Of a DNA stretch of 64,000 bases, positions 38,018 through 48,736 are shown in pieces (the stretch's first letter is position 1; every line of letters begins with the position of its first letter). Source of the DNA: Byssochlamys sp. IMV 00236 (lineage: Eukaryota > Ascomycota > Eurotiomycetes > Eurotiales > Thermoascaceae). The stretch spans positions 1 through 64,000 of the forward strand of contig MSJH02000625.1 of the NCBI GenBank assembly GCA_001931875.2. Reading direction: 5' to 3'. Under the pieces are notes generated by a model. It was not told the DNA's origin. It did not search any database and saw nothing but the letters and a program-made list of their open reading frames with translations. A program made the translations under genes and the position numbers.

Positions 38018-39079
38018 CTAGATGCTAGAAGATATAATAACTAGTGAAATCCTACTATTATTAGCCCTAAATAATTAGTTTTATTAACTAGTATATTAAT
38101 AATTATTTAACCTGCTGCTAAACTAAGAACCCCTAAGACTTTCTATTAAAACTACTCTAACTGTTACCTATTTCTAAATAATTATAATAATATATCTTAA
38201 TAGACTTCTAATTCTTCTTAAAGAATAAGTATAGGTATAATATAATATTTACTGTAGTTAACTATTTTAATAAGCGTTTTATCTTAATTCCTTATTATAA
38301 TACGGCTACAGCATAGATTATAGCTAAAATTTTTTTTAAGCATATATACTGTTATAAGGGCGCTCCCGATATAATAGTTTCTAATTATAGACTATAATTT
38401 ATTTCAGATTTTTAAGATAAATTCTATTCTCTACTAAAAGTAAAGTTAAAGCTCTCTTTAGCTGTATACCCCTAGACTAATAAATAAATAGAGGTTCTAA
38501 ATTAATACATAGCCTAGAGACTCTAATTCTATATTAGCTATTATTAGGATAACTGGTTAGATTATTTATTAATAGTTAATTTTACAGCGGCAGTACTAAC
38601 CTAAAAATCTATAAGAATATCTCTATTTACAGTTAAATATAGATATAAGCCCTATATCTTATTTAACTAGCGACTAGTGCTGCAGTCTATCCTAATATTA
38701 GAAAAAGCTAACTAGACTAAAGCTTAGTAATAGGTACGCAGGCTCTAATAGATCTAGAAGATAATAAAAGCCTCTATTAAAAAAGCCTAAGAATAGTAAA
38801 AGAGATAGGCCGATAAATATTATTAAGAGATTAACTTTAATATTAGTAATAAGGTTTTTATTAAACCTATAAATTAGATATTAAATTAATCCTTATAAAA
38901 GCTCAGTAACTAGATAGAAGGCCCCTTTAAGGTCCTTAAAAAAATAGAGAATGCTTAGAAGCTAAAGCTCCCTAAAACTATAAAGGTTTAACTTATATTC
39001 TCTTTAAATTGCCTCCGGCGGGCGCTAAATAACTCTATTCTTTATTAAGTCTATAAAGAGCCCCTGCTAGCTAAGATCT

Positions 39080-39260
39080 AAGGTAAATTAAAATAGGAAG
39101 TTAATTAGATCTTAGCTATTTAGACTAGATATAAATATCTCTAATATAGGGCTGCATAGAAGGGGTATAATAAAGATTTAATATAGTATCTCGCTGAAAA
39201 CTTTAAGAATTTACTGTTAAAGCTCAGGGAGTTTTATAATAGATTCCTTAATAAATCTAG
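39080..39260 (+). pseudogene. Chromodomain of chromovirus
   Basis: Reads 'EVNQILAIQTRYKYL.YRAAQKGYN', 'YLAENFKNLLLKLREFYNRF', matching the fungal chromovirus pattern EVExIL..R...L.YLVKWKGY / PAENLKNA..L..F with aromatic-cage positions degraded. Confidence 0.75.
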
Positions 39261-39380
39261 GCTATTAGCTAATTTAGACTACTAGATTAACTATGCTAAT
39301 AAAAAGATTTATTTAAAGGAATAAGAGAACAATAATTATCCCACTAATTTAAAGATAAATTAGCCTAAATAGGGGGGTAA

Positions 39381-39688
39381 TATTATGGCACTAATACAGC
39401 GCTGACCTAGTAAAGAGATAGAGAGAGGATAAGTTATATATTATTATTAGAAGAGGTAGCTTTAATATTTCTAATAAAGTATAAGGAGAGAGGAATCTAC
39501 TAGCAGAATACCTAACTATTTGTGCTATTTAGAAGCAGTTAGGAAATAAAGGATTCTATAAATAAAAGAATTAGGATTCCTTCCCTAAATTCTTTTTCTT
39601 TTCTTTCTCTAGCTTGAAGTTCTCTATTATACTGCTATACTAGATTAGAAGCTTTAATAAATCTGATTTAGTCTGCTCGAGCGTGACA
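39381..39688 (+). repeat. 3' LTR of chromovirus
   Basis: 308-bp partner of 33,344-33,651, ending GTGACA. It follows a polypurine AGGGGGG run. Differences between the copies are transitions. Confidence 0.88.
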
Positions 39689-39693
39689 CCTTC

Positions 39694-40090
39694 TGCCTAC
39701 TTATTCTATATAGACTTTAGCTTTTTATACTATCTAGCAATTACTAGCTAGCTTTATCTATTAAATAGTTCTTTATAATATTTATTATTATCCACAGTTA
39801 CTACACTAAAAGAACCTGACAAATTACTTGATTAAGCAATCAACCTATCTGCCAGGCTTTACCAGCGCGCCAGCGCGTCAGCGCCAGCAGCTAGCTTAGT
39901 TAGAGCAGCCAGCTTGGTCACTACGCTCAATGATTATTTGCTACGGCCCCTCTTAGCCGTAGCGCTTCTAGTATCTAGCACATGGCCCGATCAATATTTT
40001 TCTACTACTACCCTACTCCACCTCGCAGAGAATCCTTTATTAACTATTTGTCTGTCCCTCTCTCCTATATAATCTACTATATAATTACTA
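39694..40090. other. Intergenic spacer
   Basis: Composition rises towards normal. It contains a GC-rich CAGCGCGCCAGCGCG stretch near 39,860. No gene seen. Confidence 0.4.
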
Positions 40091-40129
40091 CGATGAGCAA
40101 CTGCCATAGTTCGAGTTATAGTTAGCCGA

Positions 40130-42330
40130 ATAATAGTACCCGCTCCCCGATCCACAATCCAATCTTATTAGGCTGTTGTATTCGATGCGCATTGGTCTTA
40201 AATTATTAGACTCACCTGTATCTATACTGACTGCAGCGATCACTGAAATAAGATCCGAGGCAAGTATAGCTACTATTGCTAGCACCGCAGAGTCTATTAG
40301 GTGAGATATTCGAACCCGACGTTGCTGATAGCGTCGCACTAGTGGACGAGGATATCGGTGTTATAGTGCTGGAACTTAAGCTAGAGCAGTTAATATAGTT
40401 TAAATCATATTTACTACTATATTAATTGTTTGATGACCTACTAAGAGAGAGCGCAATTAGCTATTAGATGTTAAAGGGTAGAAAGAAGAGTGGAGTGGGA
40501 GGCTATTAATTGCCGTAACTACTAGAGCATTTACTAAATTTTGAGCCTGCGCAGGTCTATCCGTTGTTGTCCGAGCTATAGAGGCAATTCGGCGAGATTC
40601 CACTGGCCGGAGTAGGCGATGGCGAGGATGTTGAAGAAGCAGTTGGACTCGGGTGAGGGTTTTACCTGTGGAAGCTGGAGTTGAGGTAGGCCCAGATGGA
40701 TAATTAGTGCTCGGAACGATGCTCGTATTGAATGCGGGTGTCGGTGGACTTCCTGGATTAACTGGGCGCACGCGCTGGTACTCAGAGAACCAAGAAGTAT
40801 CGTGGTATATGTTGTCTGTGAACTCGGTATTCGTTGTGATGTTGTAATACACCATCGCCTATGCGCATAGAGTGTATTTCTGGGTGAGACTCCACGCTGT
40901 ATTGTTATAGGCCGATTAGTGGTTGTTGGAGGAAGAAATGAGTAAAAGAAGTAGTTGTGAGGTCATCAGCATAAGGCGCAAATAAAGTCAGGACTAGAGA
41001 GGGGCATGTATACGTAGTGATACGGTCTTCTGTCAAATTTCCGTTGGGGTCTATTCCTGAAGCCAGGGTAGTGTAGGAAACTGTACTGTTGTCGTAGCCT
41101 GCATATAATTGAATGCCTCCTACTGGTTGCACACACTGAAGGGTTAGTGCTATCTTCCTGTACGTCCTGCCAAGGGACATATATAGCTGTTCCTAAGCCA
41201 AAGAGAGGAATAGTTGTTTCTAAGCCGCGGGTTCAGGAAATAAAAATTATCCTCAGAAATGCCAAATGCGGAAGTAACGCTTTGGCAGGTATCATTTGTT
41301 TGCAGTGTATACTAATGGCTCCAGTCAGTGTTGGATGTGGTGACAGCATTAGTAGGGATAGCCCTGGTGTAAAGGAGATACAGGAAATATCCCGTAGTCA
41401 GTGGAGTAGTGGATGAACATACACGGCTGTTGTCCCCGGAAGAAGTGGGAAACATTTAGGAATGGAGGTTGTACCAGGAAGCCTGTGGCAGTGAGCATCT
41501 TTCTACTACAGATAGAGGAATTATACATGCAGAGAAACATAGATTATGCGGAGATGTTGGCCTCCCATAGTGTAGAGATTGGAGCACTGATAATTGACGG
41601 CAGGGTTCTAGGACTGGAATGTTGTTGTTGAAACCGATCGAGTGAGATTCCCTGTGATTGAGGCACATGAATCATTTGCTCCAATCTGTTACGTTTGGGA
41701 GATACTCGGCAGACACTCGAGCTGGCCAGCAGTGAGGTAGTTGCACCCGGGATCTAACCCGTTCAATGCGGTCAATGGTAGAGTGGATATATTATTCGCA
41801 GCGGAGATGTTGACGCATGTATTATTGCCCGTTACTTGGTATGTGGCTGTCGCTGGGTTGGTGGTGTTGCATCGAACATTGACAGTAGGTGATGATGATA
41901 CAGTTCATGCACTTGGCGTTGTTGTGGCTGTGTATCTGACCGAGTATGAAGCAGTCGCCGAGCAACTCTAGATCCGACTCTCCACGGCAACCCTGTTGGC
42001 CCCATGGCAAGTTGACAACTGTCGTGAAATAATCCAGCGCACAGTTACTGTAGAGAACGGTCCGGTCACCATTATATAACGCACTTTGAATAACGAGGTT
42101 ACAGAAATCACCCGAGGAGTCTTCGACACATATCGCGGTCTGTTTCCAGAGCAGCTCCTGTTATGCTGAGCTTGCTGTTTGCAATTTGCCGGAAATATTA
42201 TACTGGGTTGTCGTGTCACAGCTACTATTGACGGATAATATGCAGTTGTTCAACGAGGTTGTACAAGAGTCGTCGCAGATCATGGACAGCGCGTCTAACG
42301 ACTATAAGGTGACCCTGGTCAGGGCGGCAG
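40130..42330 (-). pseudogene. LysM / hevein-type chitin-binding protein, decayed
   Basis: Multi-frame remnant read on the minus strand from about 42,330 downward. An N-terminal Cys-rich part comes first ('CDDSCTTSLNNC', then 'CVEDSSGDFCNLV'). A LysM follows at about 41,882-41,704 ('YQVTGNNTCVNISAANN', 'NGLDPGCNYLTAGQLECLP'). A second is near 41,690-41,530 in two frames ('CASITGNLT', 'TTFQSWNPAVNYQC'). A third lies near 41,320-41,180 ('YTLQTNDTCQSV.SAFGIS'). A Ser/Thr/Pro linker leads to two hevein/CBM18-like pieces near 40,600-40,500 ('TCAGSKFSKC') and 40,300-40,210 ('LCGASNSSYTCLGSYFSDRCSQY'). Several stops and frameshifts rule out a full product. In intact relatives, LysM plus CBM18 proteins are secreted and bind chitin. 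Confidence 0.75.
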
Positions 42331-43033
42331 ATAGGTTTACTTAAGATCTCATGAAAAACTCACCAACGCCGCCGATATAATCTGGGACTACTATACCTAA
42401 TTATGTAAAGTAGGTCTATTATTGCTATTGACATTGCTAATGGGGACTCGCCATCTGCTAAGTAATATATCTGCGTTAGGTTATTACTAGAGCTATAGCC
42501 ACAACTACTACAGGTATTACTGTAACTACTAGTACTAATACTACAATAATAGCAGGTGATGCTGTAACACTATCTCCCACATAGACTAGGATAGTAGTAG
42601 GTTGTACATCCTTCTATTACATGAAAGGCTAGAATTGTTGCGACAACACTGCGGTAGCTAATAGGATTACTCTAGACAAGTTATACACCTAGAATTCGGC
42701 AGGTAATAGTGATTGTAGTGGGTTAAAGACGGATTATTACATCTGTGTGGGGTTGTAAGCATTATACAGATGGGCATATATCTATGCATAGATCCCTTTG
42801 AAATAGCAATAGTGAGGTACTTACGTAGGTGAGTAGATATGTATAGCCAATCCACGAAATAAACTCTTTGCCTAATCACGGTGGTGATAATGGGCTAGCT
42901 TTATTTACTGTGGTTACAACTACATGAGTCTAGCAGGGGGCGGCTAGATCCCATCTCTTTCCCATTATGCATCCCTCGAGTGTCTCGCAGCCGTCTGCAA
43001 TAAGCTTAGCTCTGAGGTATGCCGATATGGCTT
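42331..43033. other. No clear gene; possible upstream remnant of LysM gene
   Basis: Moderately AT-rich with short broken frames on both strands. It may hold further decayed N-terminal sequence of the adjacent minus-strand LysM pseudogene, but no domain is recognisable. Confidence 0.35.
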
Positions 43034-44164
43034 TTATTTTATCTCACCTTCGAGATCGCGCTGTACTAAACGCGCAAACAACGTAGGGGCGATATGCTTA
43101 ATATCGACCTTAAGTGGTTGTCCAGCCTCAGCCCGAGCCTCAGCCTCAGGTCCAGCCCCAGTCCTATTATCACCATTATGATTAGGCTTAGACTCAGTCT
43201 CTGTCCCTGTCTCTGTCTCTAATGTAGGTTCAGCTAACCAGATATATAGCCTGGCTGTCTCGCGCAAGGTTAATGCCTTCTCATCTATGTAGAGAAACGC
43301 ATCCGGTCGAAGGCGAAATAGGAGTTTGTGGTTCCGGAGCATGGTGCTAAATATATTTCGAGGTGCACTCGGTTCCATGTTATTACCTAAAACAGCCACC
43401 CAGTGCAGGGTGAACCGCTCGAGCGTTTCTTCCTTGACCAGGTTCGCTGAGTAGTGTAATCTATGGTGAACCGCTGTTTTGATCAGTCTTTTAAAACCCA
43501 GAATACGAGCATCTTCCGAATTGTAGAACACTATGAGACTAAAGCGACCTATGTCACTCTTCCCGCTGCCATTTCACCAGGGGAGATGTTTATTGTTAAA
43601 CTTGAACCTGATAAAGCTAAAACCCGTTCCTGCCAGGGTACCCGCATTGCAAACTTGATATTTAATGCATCTTCATCGCTCAGCGTCTTGGCCGCTGCCA
43701 GCTCCGCTGCCGTCCATTAGTACTGAACCCTCTGCGCCACCTCTCTGGCAGCTCTGATATCTTCTGTCCTCGCCGCGGCTATAGCCCGAGCCGTGAGGTC
43801 TCGATCTACTGGACTGAGTCGCGCGACCTGGCTTAGGAGCCGGCCAGGTTCTCCCGGGAATACCCGCCGTTAGGAGGCGGGCTTCTTTATATGTAAGGCC
43901 GCTATTTACATCAATAGCCTTGGCCATAAGCTCAGCTATACTTAGCCCGCATGTATTTCGGCAAAGGGTGTCTTCTTCCGCTGGTGGGGGCCGATTGGTA
44001 ATAAATCTCCGTTCTTGATCTATTAGTGAGGATGGGGCGGTTATAGCGCGATTATAAAGAGTGCGCGTTGACGGGTCGAGGGTTAGAGGGTTTCTATCTG
44101 TGCTGAAGTCGAGGGGGATAGTTCCCCCATTATTTATTGAAACCCCTATATTGATCAATTGCAT
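43034..44164 (-). pseudogene. Broken gene of unknown family
   Basis: Two minus-strand frames appear to be parts of one gene. The first (44,164-43,673) starts 'MQLINIGVSINNGGTIPLD' and is sensible through 'SGLTYKEARLLTAGIPG'. Coding then continues in another frame ('QVARLSPVDRDLTARAIAAARTEDIRAAREVAQRV', stop, 'AAELAAAKTLSDEDALNIKFAMRVPW'). The last part (43,534-43,034) reads 'FYNSEDARILGFKRLIK...ETARLYIWLAEP', then a Glu/Thr-rich repeat tract and 'DIKHIAPTLFARLVQRDLEGEIK'. At least two frameshifts and one stop are needed, so it is probably a pseudogene. The similar lengths and spacing also allow two small genes. No family recognised. Confidence 0.5.
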
Positions 44165-44261
44165 TAATAGCAGAGAGAAGACAAAGATAAAGAAGAAATC
44201 GAATAGTTGAGCAGATTAATTGAATGGTAACCCCGTTCACCCGGTAGGGGTATCAGCTCGG

Positions 44262-44314
44262 CGTGGGTAGAGAAGCTTTTCTGAGAAAAGTCTTGGCAGT
44301 TTGTTCTACCCACG
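44262..44314. repeat. Nested inverted repeat / hairpin
   Basis: Perfect 10-bp arms CGTGGGTAGA (44,262-44,271) and TCTACCCACG (44,305-44,314) enclose a second hairpin, CTTTTCTGAGAAAAG. Looser GGGG/CCCC complementarity continues outward (44,247-44,250 and 44,331-44,334). It could be a transposon remnant; there is no neighbouring gene it would terminate. Confidence 0.5.
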
Positions 44315-44339
44315 ATAAGCTCCCAGAGTAACCCCCTTT

Positions 44340-46800
44340 ACTGTATGTCCGGCGCAGACACAGGAAATTTGAGCAGGTGCAGACTATTCATTATAGTGAA
44401 TCTCATTATAGAGCAATTCAATCCGCTGGGAAGAGAAGTGTTGTCGGGTCGAATTATGCGACATGCCGTTTCAATAAGCTTCTTTCGTTGACAGGGCTAG
44501 CTGTGGGTCTAACATAAGTACGTCCTTCCCTAAATAGACGTGGTCTCGGCAAGCTCAGACACGAGACGAGCGGAAAGCAAGCACATCGCTATCTAGCTGA
44601 TTTGTCGGGGGCCGAGAGCAAGCGGGACGCGACACAGTCACGTTTCCCCACGCGATTATCAGCCGGGCGTGCTGCTCGCCCCCGAGTCCTTTTGACTAAC
44701 CGAGGCGTTGAGCCTAACGAGTCAGTCGCTCTGGCTTTGCGCACGACCTCCGGCTTTTATCGGGAAACATAAGCGACAGCTCGCACCGGTGGCCGGGACA
44801 GGGGCGGTTAGCCCTGATGCATTGCGTACAGACAGGCGTTGCTTGGTTGCACTGCATATGTTTGAAATGAGTAAGTCTTGCGAGAACTAGTACATACTTA
44901 GGGCCACCTCCTCTCTTTGATCTTCCTTAAGTGGCCGAGGTCGACCCCCACCGATATACTGTTGTATGCATCTCCCTTCTTGAAATAGAGGCAAATACTA
45001 TCTTATATGTATTGGACGACCACTGTCGGGGCGAAAAGGTTTTTTGGGCCGCGGTAATAACTATATATTCTATTATCTGTAGTAAAGGTTTTGACTTGAC
45101 CAATCGTAGGATAGGATAATTGTTTTATATTATAACGCTCCAGGCCTAGTTAATAGCCTCCTCATTTTTTAAGAAATATCTCTAGTAATGATATCGTAGT
45201 TATGCTTCATAAAATGCTTATTTGCAGGATATCTTGTCATACAAGACTATATAAGCGACAGAAAAAGCAACGAATTAAACCCAGAGAAGGAATAAACATC
45301 GAAGTAGGTTATATATAATTGGAGAGAGTAAAAATGTTATAAAAATGAAAAGAATAACTTAAACTTAGATGCGTTAGTTGTAAGTGTAGTTCCAAAAGCA
45401 GACTCTATCGTCACCGGGGGTGACGAGATTACTAACATCTAGGGTGCACACCAATCGAGTTCGTGCATAGGGTAGCGCACCGACACTGTTAGTCCCCAGA
45501 GGGGAGGGGGAGCATCCCGAATAACGAATACTGACTGTTGTTTCTATTACAACCCTCACAATTCCAATACTCGATGTTTGTATTATTAAGGTTGGAAACA
45601 ATAAGGCAAGCAGTATTCACAGCAGGATGAAACCGTAGTGAAAGTAAAGTAGAGCACAGTTATGCAGTTAGTGCAGGAGGGAGTTAAGCAAGCCTGCACC
45701 GTGGCCGAGTCGCGTTTCTCGAGGAAGAGGTTGGCATTGCGGGCTTTGATAAAGTGTGCCATATTCTTAGAAGTATAACGACGCTATCTACAGCAGTAGC
45801 AGGCGAGGAGCACGAAGATTAAAACACTGCGAACTTCGCCCGAGATCCTTCTCTTCTTCTTTCTTTAGCTTGAAGTCTTCGTTAGATGCTACCTATTAAA
45901 CATAGCTTAGGATTACGTCCTTTCTATTAGATCGAGTGTAATATGCGAATGTAAAATTGTCGTCTCACAAAAACAGTTTAACAGGGGGGGCATCAGCCTT
46001 GGCCGAGGTGGGCATGCTAAAATCTGGGTGGGTGTCGAAATAGAGGATGGCTTCGGTGGCAAGTGCAAACTTCATAAATAAAGGCGTGATAGTGTCAGCG
46101 TATAAAGCAAACGCCAGGTGATCTACAATCGTCTGTTACAGAAGGTTTCCGCATCGAATTGGATCGAACCTACCAGATTCTTTATATGCTAGAGATAAAT
46201 ATGGGGTCAAATCCCCCCTAAGACCTAGAGTTAAGCAAGCAATTCAGATTCTGCTTCTATGCTGAAGGATTCGACAGATGGATTATAAAAAGAAGCAGTG
46301 ATCTGTTATTATTTGTTTATTTTCCAGGACTCTTCTCCATCAGCCGCTAATATCATGTGAGGTAGTCAACATTAAGGAAATTAAGCATAGGATATTGGCG
46401 ATAATTATCCACCCCGTTGAAGTATATTCAGGACACCCCTTTCGCCTATTACAAGGCTTGCTCTATTAAGAAGCCAAATACTAGCTATAATTCAAGCTTC
46501 GTGTCCTCGAAACTATTATTCAGCAACCAGTTAATTGTATTTAACTATTAATTTCTCCCTTAGTCCAACTAAAATTTGGCCTGTGCGGAACCAGATCCAA
46601 CGACGCGCGGGATCCACAATCAGGGAACGATTCCAGCTATCAGATCCGTGGTCTGTGATGCATCAACAGCCGCAATAGATCATGCAATATCGCATAACTC
46701 ATCATCACAAGATGCTGCACGGGCACGTCTTCGCTCCGTAATCAGAGGTCCCGTGATCCAGGTTAGCTATATATCGTAAACTAAACCGCTATGTACCTAC
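44340..46800. other. Gene-poor interval with repeat remnants
   Basis: No convincing gene over 2.4 kb. A short minus-strand ORF (45,374-45,601, 75 codons, 'TPGDDRVCFWNYTYN' end) could be the last exon of a small secreted protein, but nothing upstream supports it. A plus-strand open stretch at 46,576-46,760 has coding-like composition without a recognisable domain. A weak LTR-end match lies at 45,850-45,953. Confidence 0.4.
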
Positions 46801-46804
46801 GGTA

Positions 46805-46835
46805 GAACCAGACCGAACCGCCTATATAACTACTG
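46805..46835. repeat. Remnant end of the hAT-type MITE
   Basis: ACCAGACCGAACCGCCTATATAACTACTGT-like sequence matches the right end of the MITE at 19,281-19,313 (GAACCGCCTATATAACCACTCT) with few mismatches, preceded by degraded AAACCG. No full element or second terminal repeat was found. Confidence 0.55.
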
Positions 46836-47065
46836 TGGGTTGGTCTTATTATAATCCTGCCATTTACTGCGCTATCTAAATACACCTATAATTATGATCC
46901 GGCTGATCAGATAGCCTATGGATTTGAGCCACTGCATAACTAGGATCGACGATCGGCGGACCGACCCGAACGCTAGTATACGTAGCAGCGATCCTGCGCC
47001 GTGATTTGCCCCTTTCTCTTAGACTTGCGAAAAGAACCCCCCAAAAATAGCGGCTAGCGCTTGAA

Positions 47066-47956
47066 TTACAGGCCGCCAAACTTTGCAGCCTTATCGAACC
47101 GAAATCCGGCATGTGCAGTGTGCGAAGGGGAAGCAAATTGACAGGCGTCCCAACGCACTCGGCGCAAATGCCGATTTGGATCTTTGACCACACTTCGTGC
47201 GTGAAGCCAACGCCCATTATCCATGAGAATGATCGCTCCTCGAGACAATTTCTGGGCTGTCAAGTCAAGAATCCGCGCTTTAACTGCTGAGCTGAGTAGG
47301 ACGCTTTTCAGCTCCGCTAGTGCCTCGGCTGCTTTATCTGAGAGCGGCGTGACGATGTCCTCCCGGAAGCGGAGTTTAGTAGATTTGCCACCGGTGTTGG
47401 TTGCCAGGAGACTACCGACAATACTAGTTTTGCCTTTGTCCTTGACGAATTCTGGTGGAACTCTGATCCGAAAACTAGGGCTAAAAAGAGTTTGTCTGGC
47501 CGACGGACGAAGCAGCGGAAGGAGTTCATCGACGTTCATAACTGACAAGGTACCACCGCCGCATTGGTCCGGCTGTAGCACCTGCAGAGCAAAGAATCGG
47601 GGCGGAGACTCCTCGTAGCTGCAGTCTGTGTGCCAGGGGAATTCTTCCATAGTTTCAGATCGAGCTTGAGTGTTGTTACTCTGGAAGCTTTCTGGACTCG
47701 GCCGGATGTCCCACATCCAACCACGGTCAGCACTGTGCGTAATTGGTAATCCGTGGGCGTGTTGTTTGTGCAGGCCCAAGACAAGGTTCTGAATGTAATG
47801 ACTGTCTTTGTCTGGAAGAGCGAGTTGAATATGCAGAATTCCAGAAGTTTGAAGTGTGTGATGGACGATGCGCAGGTGGTTCGGCTGAGACGCAAGATCG
47901 GGATTTGGCACTGAGAGGAATGGTACGGTAGACATATGGCAATCTATTGTTTGCAT
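47066..47956 (-). CDS. TauD/TfdA-type Fe(II)/2-oxoglutarate dioxygenase
   Basis: Single exon, 296 aa (start could also be Met8). 'FPWHTDCSYEESPPRFFAL' supplies the iron-binding His109-X-Asp111. 'NGRWLHARSVV' gives the distal His252, and Arg265/266 in 'NRHLRRVRWD' are placed to bind 2-oxoglutarate. Length and motif order fit the TauD family, which couples oxidative decarboxylation of 2-oxoglutarate to hydroxylation, desaturation or cyclisation of a substrate. No signal peptide, so probably cytosolic. It lies 780 bp downstream of the ATP-grasp-like gene on the same strand and is likely a partner in one pathway. Substrate cannot be told from sequence. The facing-helix facial triad looks complete. 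Confidence 0.85.
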   Translation of the reverse strand: MQTIDCHMSTVPFLSVPNPDLASQPNHLRIVHHTLQTSGILHIQLALPDKDSHYIQNLVLGLHKQHAHGLPITHSADRGWMWDIRPSPESFQSNNTQARSETMEEFPWHTDCSYEESPPRFFALQVLQPDQCGGGTLSVMNVDELLPLLRPSARQTLFSPSFRIRVPPEFVKDKGKTSIVGSLLATNTGGKSTKLRFREDIVTPLSDKAAEALAELKSVLLSSAVKARILDLTAQKLSRGAIILMDNGRWLHARSVVKDPNRHLRRVRWDACQFASPSHTAHAGFRFDKAAKFGGL

Positions 47957-48736
47957 GGTTAGTATAGTCGAATAACACTATTCATAACTGTTCATAGCTC
48001 ACGGATTCTGGGCGATCGAACGCGCAGCTGCCACATCTTATGGAGAAGATGCAGTGGCCGTAGCATCGTAGGTCTTGAGTTGATTGATAAGATGAAACGA
48101 TAGATATTTGTAGTATTATGTATACTGCATTCAGCTCACCCATGAGTATTTATTCCTTAGTACCTCTTTGCCTCAGCTCCACTGCATTGGACCCATCGGG
48201 TCATTCACCTATGGTAGACGACGGATGGGCCGTGTATTGTTATTGATACGCTACTAGACAAAACAAGGGATCTGATACAATATGTGGGTATTGCATTCGC
48301 GTCATTGCATCGCACCACTAGTGCGGTGAATGGAGGTTCCAAGAGATGGGGCTGCGAGACAGTAGAAAAATCCTAGTCAAAACTAAGATGTGTGAAAAAG
48401 AAGACTAGCAAATACTTACAGGTCATATATCAGGCCTGTGAACGAAATAAACAGCAATTGTGGACTGGAGGGGAAACGGATTCGTTCACCGCCGCTACTA
48501 AAGGCTTCTTTCTTACTGATTCGACCTTTCGTACTCCTGGTTGGAGTCGATGTCGACAAAAAGTTGTCACAGAGCTGAAAAGATGTATAAAACCCCATTT
48601 TAGCCTCAGAAGTATTTTTCTAGTCTCTTCCAGGCATGCACTACTGTATTGCAAGATGCTAAATAGTAACTATTGTTAAAACCAAATACAAAAAAAAAGT
48701 ACCTGTTATGACACAGGCGCGACCAACGCACGAAGC
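47957..48736. promoter_or_regulatory. Promoter region of dioxygenase gene
   Basis: 780 bp between the dioxygenase start and the 3' end of the upstream ATP-grasp-like gene. No coding frame is convincing on either strand. Expected to hold the dioxygenase promoter; no specific operator identified. Confidence 0.4.

Larger units (their letters stand above)
33344..39688 (+). mobile_element. Ty3/gypsy chromovirus with paired LTRs (RIPed)
   Basis: LTRs of 308 bp at 33,344-33,651 and 39,381-39,688. Flanks are CCTTT (33,339-33,343) and CCTTC (39,689-39,693), a 5-bp target duplication with one C-to-T change. Plus-strand content in order: Gag with a CCHC-like knuckle ('CFFYKIKEYLVINC', about 34.92 kb), RT (36.1-36.7 kb), RNase H (36.9-37.3 kb), integrase (37.5-38.9 kb, split by a 349-bp solo LTR) and chromodomain (39.08-39.25 kb). 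A GGGGGG polypurine tract precedes the 3' LTR. All ORFs carry many TAG/TAA. Original length was about 6.0 kb without the solo LTR. Confidence 0.92.

Noticed and set aside
48392..48679. Overlapping short ORFs between dioxygenase and ATP-grasp-like genes
   Set aside because: Several mutually overlapping frames on both strands with no domain or splice support.
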